Below, in pieces: positions 1 through 7,485 of a DNA stretch of 60,141 bases (positions are counted from its first letter, which is position 1; every line of letters starts with the position of its first letter). The translations under genes and the position numbers were made by a program. The DNA is taken from the NCBI GenBank assembly GCA_017470425.1, contig JAFUYT010000019.1:1-60141 (forward strand), read 5' to 3'. A model generated the notes under the pieces. That model was given only the letters and a program-made list of their open reading frames with translations. It did no database searches and was not told where the DNA came from. This stretch comes from Bacteroidaceae bacterium. Lineage in GTDB: Bacteria; Bacteroidota; Bacteroidia; Bacteroidales; Bacteroidaceae.

Positions 1-81
1 TGGAGATGCTTATGTGCCTAATTCAAGTAAATCCACGATTTAATTACTTTGGCGGGGCAATTTGTTTCCCATTTATAGAGG

Positions 82-169
82 AAAGGTACAGAAAAGTTTA
101 GAGTTTGATGTGGAAAGATCAAAGTTTTTGTACTTGGAGGCGTGAACTTTGAAACTTTTCTGTACCTTT
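82..169. repeat. 18-bp perfect inverted repeat around the licD promoter
   Basis: The arm at 82-99 (AAAGGTACAGAAAAGTTT) is the exact reverse complement of the arm at 152-169, with a 52-bp spacer. The right arm contains most of the -7 box. A degenerate copy of the right arm lies in the spacer at 121-137 (AAAGTTTTTGTACTTGG). An inverted repeat at a surface-glycan promoter could be an operator or a recombination site; the sequence does not decide which. Confidence 0.75.
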
Positions 170-170
170 G
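163..170 (+). promoter_or_regulatory. -7 promoter box of the LicD operon
   Basis: TACCTTTG fits the Bacteroidota -7 consensus TAnnTTTG and lies 18 bases before the licD start codon. No canonical TTTG -33 element is seen at the usual spacing; TTGG at 134-137 is the nearest candidate, a few bases too far. Confidence 0.65.
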
Positions 171-188
171 CATCACTAAACGAACAAA

Positions 189-1025
189 ATGACTATGCCA
201 ACCGACCCGCAAACGAAGACTCCGTTCGATGCCGAGGCCCTCAAGGCACGCTTCAACCCCGAAGGCTCGCAGCTGCGACGCCACCAGCGGAAGATGCTTG
301 AGATGGTCGTGGAGCTAGACCGCATCTGCCGGAAGCACGACATCCCCTATTTCCTCTACGGCGGCACACTCCTGGGGGCCATCCGCCACAATGGCTTCAT
401 TCCCTGGGACGACGACCTCGACGTGGCCGTCCTGCGCAAGGACTACCTGCGGCTGATGGAGATCCTGCCTTCGGAACTGCCCCAGCACATCGCCCTGCAG
501 ACGAACGATACCGACCCGAACTACTTCTACTTCTTCGCCAAGCTGCGCGACCGCCGCTCGCTGCTGGAGGAAGAATGTCCCTACGATCAGGTCTTCAAGG
601 AACGCGGCGTCTATATCGACATCTTCCCCTTCGAGCGGATGCGCCTGTGGACGCATCTCGTGGGCGAACCGCTGCAAGGCCACACGTTCAAGATCTTCCG
701 CACGTCGAAGAACCGTCAGTGGGCCATGCGCCGCATCCGCGCCATCACTTGGGTCAACAAGCACCTCACGTTCCCCGCGCTGCGCCTGATCAGCCGCATC
801 ACCTGTGGCCGCACGCTGACCTACGACTACGGCATCCCCTTCCATATCGTCTATGACGAGCGCGACATCTTCCCGCTGACGACACACGAGTTCGAGGACG
901 CGCAGCTCTCCGTGCCCGGCAACAGCCACCACATGCTCCAGACGCAGTACGGCGATTATATGCAACTCCCCGACCTCGACCACTTAGGCGGACATGTCAA
1001 CAAACTTGAATTCTTCGATGACTAA
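189..1025 (+). CDS. LicD-family nucleotidyl/phosphotransferase
   Basis: A 278-residue LicD-family protein. The family transfers phosphocholine or related phospho-groups onto cell-surface glycans in the cytoplasm. The signature is near residues 55-80: a GGTLLGAIRH segment followed by GFIPWDDDLDVAV, whose aspartates are the expected metal-binding and catalytic residues. No signal peptide or membrane segment is seen. It is the first gene of an operon and overlaps the acyltransferase by 8 bp (ATGACTAA), so translation is probably coupled. An in-frame ATG two codons later (195) is an equally possible start. The family is clear; the group transferred and the acceptor glycan cannot be read from sequence. 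Confidence 0.9.
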   Translation: MTMPTDPQTKTPFDAEALKARFNPEGSQLRRHQRKMLEMVVELDRICRKHDIPYFLYGGTLLGAIRHNGFIPWDDDLDVAVLRKDYLRLMEILPSELPQHIALQTNDTDPNYFYFFAKLRDRRSLLEEECPYDQVFKERGVYIDIFPFERMRLWTHLVGEPLQGHTFKIFRTSKNRQWAMRRIRAITWVNKHLTFPALRLISRITCGRTLTYDYGIPFHIVYDERDIFPLTTHEFEDAQLSVPGNSHHMLQTQYGDYMQLPDLDHLGGHVNKLEFFDD

Positions 1026-2145
1026 GCAACGACTCGAATGGCTTGATGCCCTGCGGGGCTTCACGATGTTCATGGTTGTGACGAACCATGTCTATGGCTT
1101 CGGCTTCGACACGAACACGAAGTATTCGATGTTCATGTCCATCTGCCTCCTGTTCCGTATGCCGTTGTTCTTCTTCATCAGCGGCTTCCTCGCCTACAAG
1201 GCGTCGTTCTCATGGAACCTGCGCGACACGGGCGCACTGATAGCTAAGAAGCTGCGCGTGCAGATCGTACCGACGGTGGTCTTCATGACCGCCTACATCG
1301 CCCTCATGGCCAAGCACTTCTGGGAACGCATGGAGTACGCCTGGACGAGTCCCACGAAGGGAGGCTACTGGTTCACGCTCGTGCTGCTGGAGATGTTCCT
1401 GGTCTATTATCTGGTGTGCAGCCTCGCGAAGCCCCTCTCTATCTCCCCCCGTGGAGGGGAGGACCCCTTATCCTCTGGAAATGTTTCAAGCAGTAAAGCA
1501 GCTCTCCCCCCCACGGGGGGAGCGCGGAGAGGGGCCGTCCTTATAGTGCTATGGCTGCTCTCCCTCTTCGCCTACGCCACACTCTACATGCCCTCGTGGT
1601 TCTCGTGGTACAAGGATGACTTCTGGAGGGCAACGAGCATCACGGAGCTGGCACGCTACTTCCACTTCTTCCTCCTGGGCAACCTCGTCCACCGCTACTG
1701 GCCACAGGTGCAGCGCCTGCTGGACTCGAAGTGGTTCTTCCCGCTGCTCATCATGATCGCCTTTCTGGGTGCCGGCGACTACCTGAAATGGCACAACCTG
1801 CGGATGCAGTGGGCCAACCTGCCACGCACGCTGTCGATGTACGCCCTGGTGATGGTCATCGTGGCCTTCTTCCGCCATTATGCCAGTTGGTTCACCAAGG
1901 AGACGCGCCTCGGCGCCACTCTCCAATACATCGGCGTGCGCACCCTCGACATCTACCTCATCCACTATTTCTTCATCCCTCATCTGAAGGACGTCGGCGT
2001 ATGGTTCAAGGCCCATCCCACCAACTTCGTGCTTGAAGGCACCACTGCCATGCTCCTTGCCGCCCTCGTCGTCGCCTTCTCCATCCTCACCAGCCATGTT
2101 CTCCGCGTCAGTCCCTTCTTCAAAAAGTGGCTGTTCGGGCGTTAG
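1018..2145 (+). CDS. Acyltransferase 3 family membrane protein carrying an in-frame repeat insertion
   Basis: About 375 residues in roughly ten membrane segments. The N-terminal LEWLDALRGFTMFMVVTNH matches the acyltransferase 3 family, which O-acylates surface sugars at the inner membrane; the histidine of the NHV segment sits where the family's catalytic histidine lies. I chose the ATG at 1018 because it gives the usual MxxxRLEWLDALRG start and an 8-bp overlap with licD; an ATG at 994 would add eight residues inside licD. Residues of about 139-173 are foreign to the family: they are encoded by a palindromic element that adds a proline- and glycine-rich loop between two membrane helices without breaking the frame. 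The ten segments are estimated by eye. Confidence 0.88.
   Translation: MTKQRLEWLDALRGFTMFMVVTNHVYGFGFDTNTKYSMFMSICLLFRMPLFFFISGFLAYKASFSWNLRDTGALIAKKLRVQIVPTVVFMTAYIALMAKHFWERMEYAWTSPTKGGYWFTLVLLEMFLVYYLVCSLAKPLSISPRGGEDPLSSGNVSSSKAALPPTGGARRGAVLIVLWLLSLFAYATLYMPSWFSWYKDDFWRATSITELARYFHFFLLGNLVHRYWPQVQRLLDSKWFFPLLIMIAFLGAGDYLKWHNLRMQWANLPRTLSMYALVMVIVAFFRHYASWFTKETRLGATLQYIGVRTLDIYLIHYFFIPHLKDVGVWFKAHPTNFVLEGTTAMLLAALVVAFSILTSHVLRVSPFFKKWLFGR
1431..1535 (+). repeat. In-frame palindromic coding element, family A, copy 1
   Basis: A 105-bp element (35 codons) with terminal inverted repeats GCCCCTCTC and GAGAGGGGC. Each end also has its own GC-rich hairpin: CTCCCC/GGGGAG at 1443-1461, and C and G runs around CAC at 1504-1522. 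It encodes PLSISPRGGEDPLSSGNV, then a variable stretch, then ALPPTGGARRGA. The same DNA in the same orientation and frame occurs in the OPT transporter gene at 26740-26853. Confidence 0.85.
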
Positions 2146-4753
2146 TCCCGTCGCCCTCTTCGTCTATAACCGCGCCGACAACACGCGGCGGACGCTGCGC
2201 GCCCTGCTCGCGAACACGCTGGCACCGCAGACATCGCTCTACGTGTTCTCCGACGGCGGTCGCGACGAGGCATCATGGAAGGCAGTACGTGAGGTGCGCG
2301 CCGTCCTCCACGAGATTGAGGCAGAAATCTCTCGCGCGCGTACATTATATAATATGACCATCGTGGAGCGCCCCGTGAACTACTATCTGGAGCGTAACAT
2401 CATCGAGGGCATCCACCAGGTGCTGGAGCAGCACGAGACCGTCATCGTCCTCGAGGACGACATCGTCACCTCGCCCCACTTCCTTCAGTTCATGAACGAT
2501 GCCTTCCGCCTCTATCGCGATGACAAAAGAGTGATGCACGTCAGTGGCTTTACGAGAATAGAGGCCCAGAGCTTCTACTTCTCGCACTTCATGGCAGGCT
2601 GGGGCTGGGGCACCTGGCGCGACCGCTGGCAGCAGCACTTCCGCCACTACGCATCACGCGCCGAAGCCCTCGAGGGCCTCACGCCCGATGACCTTCAGGC
2701 ACTGGAGTACGACGGCGTCTTCCCCTGCCTGAAGCACCTCGACCGCCAACCCATCCCCTGGGACATCTGCTGGGGCATCGCCATCCACCGCGCCCACGGC
2801 CTCTGCCTCTATCCCGGCAAGACGCTCGTCCGGAACATAGGTCTGGATGCCGGCACACATTTTCATGGGTTCCCGATTCCCACGCATTGGATTCAGCATT
2901 ACGAGTACGACCGCGAACCCTATGACGGTCCCATCGCCGTCACCCTCTGCGAACCTACCGCCGCCCCCACCATCGAAGCAGCCATGAAGGCGGCCCTCAC
3001 GGACTGGGGCATCCGCTACACCTGGCTCGGCCGCCTGTTGCGCGCAGTGAAACGGAAATGCAGCTCTCATGCAGCATTTCATATCGCAGCCTGCTGCATG
3101 GCGCTATGCAGCACGCTGCAAAGCATTGCGCAGCACGCTGCAGTGCAGACGGCAACATGTCCCATGCAGAAGATGGAGGTGGAGCGTCTGCCCGACCTGA
3201 ACGTGCCCCGCATCGGCCATGTCGTGTTTAGCGTCGGTGGCGAGGTGGTGGCGGCGGGCGGCCACACGTCCGGCTTCGTCCCCACAGCCACCGCAGAGTA
3301 CTATAGCGACGGAGCCTGGCACCTCATGCCGATGGTCTATCCCCACGACCATGGCATCATGACCTCCACGGAGACCGGTGAGATCCTGCTGGCGGGCGGC
3401 CACGAGAAAGAGCTGGGAATCGGGCAGACCTTCCCCATCGAACTCTACGATCCCGTCGCACACCGCTTCACGGGCTACGGCTGCCTTGAGCAGAAGCGCT
3501 GCTTCGGCAATGCACTGCCCATGGACAGCGGGCGTATCATCATCTCCGGCAACTGGTTCCAGGACGACCTGATCGAGATGTACGACGGCAGCCGCCAGTG
3601 CAAGTTCGTCAAGCCAGTGTCGCAGCACCGCTCCCTGCCCCACATCCTCCGGACAGCACCCGACAACGCCATCATCTTCGCGGCCCGCGACAACCACGCC
3701 GAAGACTTCGACACCATCCTCATCGACCGGCTCCAGGGCGAGCCCTTTACCATCCCGTTGTTTGAGACATGGAAGCCCTACCCGTACCCCATCGGCTACC
3801 ACGGCTCGTGCTTCATAGGCGATGAATCGAAGGGTGAGTACGTCAACCTGATACAGGTGATGCGCGGTGACACCGCCATGGCCGTCGTCCGCGTGGAAGG
3901 AGAAACATTCTCGCTGCTCCCTACCGTCTGCCCCATCCCTATGCAGAGCCAGTGGGGACCCATCACCTGGTTCTGTCATATCCTTGCTGACAGGAAGTCC
4001 GGTCGTGCGTACATCGAGGGTTACGGCGAGGAGAAGGACGACCACAGGATCTACGTTGCCGCCATCGATTATCTGGAGAGACCAGCCCCTGTCACCTTAT
4101 ACTATAGTGAACCGCAAGACAGCATCGGGCGCGCACAGCCGCTGCTGACTGACAGCGGCGACCTGATGCTCGTCGGTGGCGTCTTGGAACACAACAATAA
4201 CTACGACGCCTCAGCAGCAGTGCTTCTGCTCCATGTAGGTCCCAGAGAAGCGACAGTACCCGCTGGCAGCCACCCGTGGCGCTGGCTGTTGGCGGCCTTC
4301 ATCATCGCGTCACTCGTCACTGTCATCCTGCTACGCCGTCATCGCAAGCCCGCAGCAGCAGAAGCCTCCGAATCAGCATCAACGGAAACCTCCGAATCAG
4401 CGACAGCGGAAGCCACTGCAACCGACACAGAGCTCTTCGCGCGCATCTGCCGCTACATGGAAGAACAGCAGCCCTACCTGAACAGCGAGCTGAAGGTGCA
4501 GGACGTTGCCGATGCACTGGGCACCAATCGCACCTACATCTCCACCTGCCTCAAGAACACACGCGGCTGTTCCTTCACGCAGTTCGTGAACAGCTACCGC
4601 ATAGAACATGCCCAACAGCTGTTGCGCCAGAATCCTGAGAGGAAGATCTCAGAAGTATGGATGAATTCGGGCTTTTCGACGGAAGCCTCCTTCTTCCGAA
4701 CGTTCAAAGCCCTCACCGGCATGACGCCCAAGGACTGGCTCCAGTCCGAATAA
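2096..4753 (+). CDS. Glycosyltransferase fused to a kelch-like sensor and AraC-type regulator
   Basis: About 885 residues in one open frame. Residues 1-320 resemble a GT2/GNT-I-like glycosyltransferase (VALFVYNRADNTRRTL, then VIVLEDDIVTSPHFL with acidic metal-site residues). Residues 325-346 are a moderately hydrophobic stretch. Residues about 355-720 carry kelch-like repeats (VVAAGG, ILLAGG, LMLVGG). Residues 728-750 are a strong membrane helix, and 777-885 an AraC-type helix-turn-helix domain. The kelch-membrane-AraC half is a one-component sensor layout; its join to a glycosyltransferase is unexpected. No stop or frameshift lies at the junction (about 3059-3180), which is rich in GCAGC. 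Start: ATG 2096 overlaps the acyltransferase end by 50 bp; ATG 2033 is also in frame. An internal ATG at 3098 could start the regulator separately. Confidence 0.75.
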   Translation: MFSASVPSSKSGCSGVSPVALFVYNRADNTRRTLRALLANTLAPQTSLYVFSDGGRDEASWKAVREVRAVLHEIEAEISRARTLYNMTIVERPVNYYLERNIIEGIHQVLEQHETVIVLEDDIVTSPHFLQFMNDAFRLYRDDKRVMHVSGFTRIEAQSFYFSHFMAGWGWGTWRDRWQQHFRHYASRAEALEGLTPDDLQALEYDGVFPCLKHLDRQPIPWDICWGIAIHRAHGLCLYPGKTLVRNIGLDAGTHFHGFPIPTHWIQHYEYDREPYDGPIAVTLCEPTAAPTIEAAMKAALTDWGIRYTWLGRLLRAVKRKCSSHAAFHIAACCMALCSTLQSIAQHAAVQTATCPMQKMEVERLPDLNVPRIGHVVFSVGGEVVAAGGHTSGFVPTATAEYYSDGAWHLMPMVYPHDHGIMTSTETGEILLAGGHEKELGIGQTFPIELYDPVAHRFTGYGCLEQKRCFGNALPMDSGRIIISGNWFQDDLIEMYDGSRQCKFVKPVSQHRSLPHILRTAPDNAIIFAARDNHAEDFDTILIDRLQGEPFTIPLFETWKPYPYPIGYHGSCFIGDESKGEYVNLIQVMRGDTAMAVVRVEGETFSLLPTVCPIPMQSQWGPITWFCHILADRKSGRAYIEGYGEEKDDHRIYVAAIDYLERPAPVTLYYSEPQDSIGRAQPLLTDSGDLMLVGGVLEHNNNYDASAAVLLLHVGPREATVPAGSHPWRWLLAAFIIASLVTVILLRRHRKPAAAEASESASTETSESATAEATATDTELFARICRYMEEQQPYLNSELKVQDVADALGTNRTYISTCLKNTRGCSFTQFVNSYRIEHAQQLLRQNPERKISEVWMNSGFSTEASFFRTFKALTGMTPKDWLQSE

Positions 4754-4763
4754 AGAGCCCTGC

Positions 4764-4800
4764 AATCGACTAACAAAATAACAATTGTTAGTCGATTTTG
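4764..4800 (+). terminator. Rho-independent terminator after the glycan operon
   Basis: A perfect 13-bp stem (4764-4776 with 4785-4797), an 8-base loop and TTTT. It begins 11 bases after the stop codon of the glycosyltransferase-regulator gene and separates that operon from the exported-protein operon. Confidence 0.8.
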
Positions 4801-4833
4801 TGATTATGTAAGTCTTTTTCCGCCGTCAGGGGC

Positions 4834-4841
4834 TATCTTTG
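4834..4841 (+). promoter_or_regulatory. -7 promoter box of the exported-protein operon
   Basis: TATCTTTG matches the Bacteroidota -7 consensus. Transcription would begin near 4848, which rules out the upstream in-frame start at 4839 and supports the ATG at 4884. Confidence 0.6.
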
Positions 4842-4883
4842 CACGCAGATATAAGTGTAAAAGATCCCAAAACATCACTGCGT

Positions 4884-7454
4884 ATGAAAAAGACTTTTCT
4901 CCTTCTTGTCGCTCTGGCGCTTGTTCTGAACACCACGGCACAAGTGATCGCAGAGGCTCAGGCACGGCAGATAGCCCAACGCTTTGCGACCTCATCCACA
5001 TCCAGCGGACAGCGCCGCTTCCCGACCGCCGCCTCCAAGTCCATCACGCTGGCGTGGCAGTCCGTCTTCGACAATGCCGCGCCGGAGCTCTATGTCTATA
5101 ACGTGCCCTCGGGCGGCTTCATCATCGTCTCCGGCGACGAGGGCACCGAGCACGAGGTGCTGGGCTGGAGCGACAGTGGCAACTTCGATGCCGACCAACT
5201 CCCCGATAACCTGCAGTACCTCGTAGAGGGCTATGCCAAGGGCATTGCCGCCTACCGCAAAGAGGCCCCTTCGCTGCAAGGCACAGCCGCCAGCCGGCCC
5301 CGCCGTGCGCCCGTGTCCGGATATGGCACGGTGGAGCCACTGCTGAAGACGACGTGGGGTCAGACCATAGACCTCTACGGATACCGTTATGCAGGCTGCG
5401 TAGCTACAGCAGTTGCAGGAATACTGAACTACCACCGCTGGCCCAAGCAAGGCTATGGCAGCCACACCAACTTCTGGGATGCCAGCCAAAGCATCGACTT
5501 CACGCAGTCGTCTTACGCATGGGGCAACATTGACAATGACGACTACAACAAACGAGCAGCGGCCCGGCAGAAGGTTCTCTATGATGTCGGTTGCGCTGTC
5601 AATATGCACTATGACCAGCCCAACGGCAGTGAGGCCTACACCTTCAATGCCTTCAAAGCCCTCGTCACCAATTTCGGCTACGACGAGAGCCGCATTGTCC
5701 AAGGATATGCCCCAGATGCCACACTGCGCGACGAGTTGCGCGCCGGCCGACCCGTCTTCTATGCAGGCAACGACACCGTCTGGGAGGACGTCTGGGTCTA
5801 TGACCGCTATATGCGATTGCCACAAAACACCGTCACCGTCACCGCCGGGCCATACTACAAGGTGAACTTCCTATTCGGCACCGAGGACATCGGTAAGCTC
5901 GAACTCCGCATCGATGCCGGACTGAAGAGCAGTCTGGAGGCAGAGATCAAGACCGAGGCGCTCGAAGCACCCGTGGACAGCATCAACACCTTCGCCTACG
6001 ACATCCTCAATCGCGACAACACCGTGAAGACGGGCCTCTTCGCCAAAGTGGGATGGTCGGCCAAGTTCTATAAGTGGGAAGACGACGACACGTTCTGGGA
6101 GAAAGACCGTGCCTGGGATTTCCAGGGCGCACTGGTGCCGAAGTTCCAAGAACCGACGGGCTACTACGACAGCTCCTCGCAACGGCTCACGGTGAATTGC
6201 GACGTCGACCGCAACGTACTGCTCTTCACCACCGGCACACTGGGTTTCGCACTCTTCGATGACAACAACAAGCAGGTGGGCGACCGCATCTGGGACACCC
6301 GCGACTACCTCGGGCCCACCCAGTGGAAGCGCTACAGCCTCAGCTTCAACAATGTTGAGCCAGACAAGTGGTACACCGTCCACCCCCTCTGCCACCTCAT
6401 GGGCTTCGAACTCATAGGCAGTCCCGGCAAGCGTATCTATTCCGGCGTGCAGGATCTCATCGTGAACCCGCTCGAACTGCAGTTCGACCACCAGGGCGGC
6501 TCGGGAACCATCAACGTGAAGAACACGCTCACCAAGGAGACCGAGGTCAACGTGAACTACAGCAACTGGCAGGACACAGACTGGCTCAGCTATGAAAAGG
6601 CAAACGATGGTTACAGCATCACCGTGAAGCCCAACACAGGCTACAAACGCCGACTGGCGCAGATAGAGTTCGTGGCACGCGACCCCAACGACACCTTCGG
6701 TTTCAGCTCACGCCGACAGACGGTTTACGTGCGGGAGGACGTAGATCCCGCCTACCTGGGGCTCCTGTTCCACCAGATAGACGAGAACAGTCTGGCACAA
6801 ACCGACTATGAGGGTGAGTCCATCTGGGTGCACGGCGCTCCCAACCCCGAGGAAGAGGATTGGACCTCCCTCTTCGGCCGCGCCCTAATGCCCGGCAGCG
6901 AGGACATCGACTCGACATTCAACTGCAATCCCGTCATTCAGAAAAACGACGACGGCACGTTCACTCTGGAAGGCAAGGGGCTGACCATCACCGGTACGTT
7001 CGACCCCGTGGAGCCCGGACAGCGCTACCTGAGCGGCTCGGGCACATTCAAGCTGAACACCGACATGGACCACCACCGCAAGAGTGCAGCTGACGTGGAA
7101 ACCGTATATCGCTACAATGGAGTACCCAGGTCCGCATTCGGCCGGACCGGCGCAGGCGACATCCTTGACGAGCTGGCCAACGTGGCGCTCGACGAACACT
7201 TCAAGCGCGACATCGAAGGCACCGTCACCGTCGCCTGGAACGAGACCAACCAGCAGTACGCATTCACCTTCATCGGAACGGGCACGCTCACGTACAGCGC
7301 CAACTGCTACACCCGCCTCAGCGGCATCACTGCCGGGAACGGATTCGACTGGTACAAGCCCTACCCCAATGCCACCATCATAGAGACGCAGGACTACTCC
7401 ATCACCTGCAACACCAACATGGGCTATAAGGTGTTCTATGAGCTGAACGAGTAA
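4884..7454 (+). CDS. C10 (streptopain-like) peptidase homologue, probably catalytically dead, with BACON-like domain
   Basis: 856 residues with an N-terminal signal peptide (MKKTFLLLVALALVLNTTAQ), so exported. Residues 20-150 resemble the streptopain prodomain (ELYVYNVPSGGFIIVSGDE). The catalytic cysteine is kept at residue 172 in YAGCVATAVAGILNYH. The family's second catalytic motif, GHAFVxDGY, should follow GRPVFYAG; here the aligned stretch reads NDTVWEDVWVYDRYM, with no histidine. It is therefore likely a binding protein or pseudoprotease. Residues about 526-620 resemble a BACON domain; the last 230 residues are unrecognised. The ATG at 4884 is chosen because the promoter overlaps the earlier start and the signal peptide begins here. 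First gene of a three-gene operon of secreted proteins. Confidence 0.8.
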   Translation: MKKTFLLLVALALVLNTTAQVIAEAQARQIAQRFATSSTSSGQRRFPTAASKSITLAWQSVFDNAAPELYVYNVPSGGFIIVSGDEGTEHEVLGWSDSGNFDADQLPDNLQYLVEGYAKGIAAYRKEAPSLQGTAASRPRRAPVSGYGTVEPLLKTTWGQTIDLYGYRYAGCVATAVAGILNYHRWPKQGYGSHTNFWDASQSIDFTQSSYAWGNIDNDDYNKRAAARQKVLYDVGCAVNMHYDQPNGSEAYTFNAFKALVTNFGYDESRIVQGYAPDATLRDELRAGRPVFYAGNDTVWEDVWVYDRYMRLPQNTVTVTAGPYYKVNFLFGTEDIGKLELRIDAGLKSSLEAEIKTEALEAPVDSINTFAYDILNRDNTVKTGLFAKVGWSAKFYKWEDDDTFWEKDRAWDFQGALVPKFQEPTGYYDSSSQRLTVNCDVDRNVLLFTTGTLGFALFDDNNKQVGDRIWDTRDYLGPTQWKRYSLSFNNVEPDKWYTVHPLCHLMGFELIGSPGKRIYSGVQDLIVNPLELQFDHQGGSGTINVKNTLTKETEVNVNYSNWQDTDWLSYEKANDGYSITVKPNTGYKRRLAQIEFVARDPNDTFGFSSRRQTVYVREDVDPAYLGLLFHQIDENSLAQTDYEGESIWVHGAPNPEEEDWTSLFGRALMPGSEDIDSTFNCNPVIQKNDDGTFTLEGKGLTITGTFDPVEPGQRYLSGSGTFKLNTDMDHHRKSAADVETVYRYNGVPRSAFGRTGAGDILDELANVALDEHFKRDIEGTVTVAWNETNQQYAFTFIGTGTLTYSANCYTRLSGITAGNGFDWYKPYPNATIIETQDYSITCNTNMGYKVFYELNE

Positions 7455-7485
7455 CAGACACAAATCTTAAAGCACAACCATCATT

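Noticed and set aside
3059-3180. Frameshift separating the glycosyltransferase from the kelch-AraC regulator
   Set aside because: The other two frames give no signal peptide or family sequence here, and both halves stay in one frame without a stop. I therefore kept one gene and noted the alternative start at 3098.
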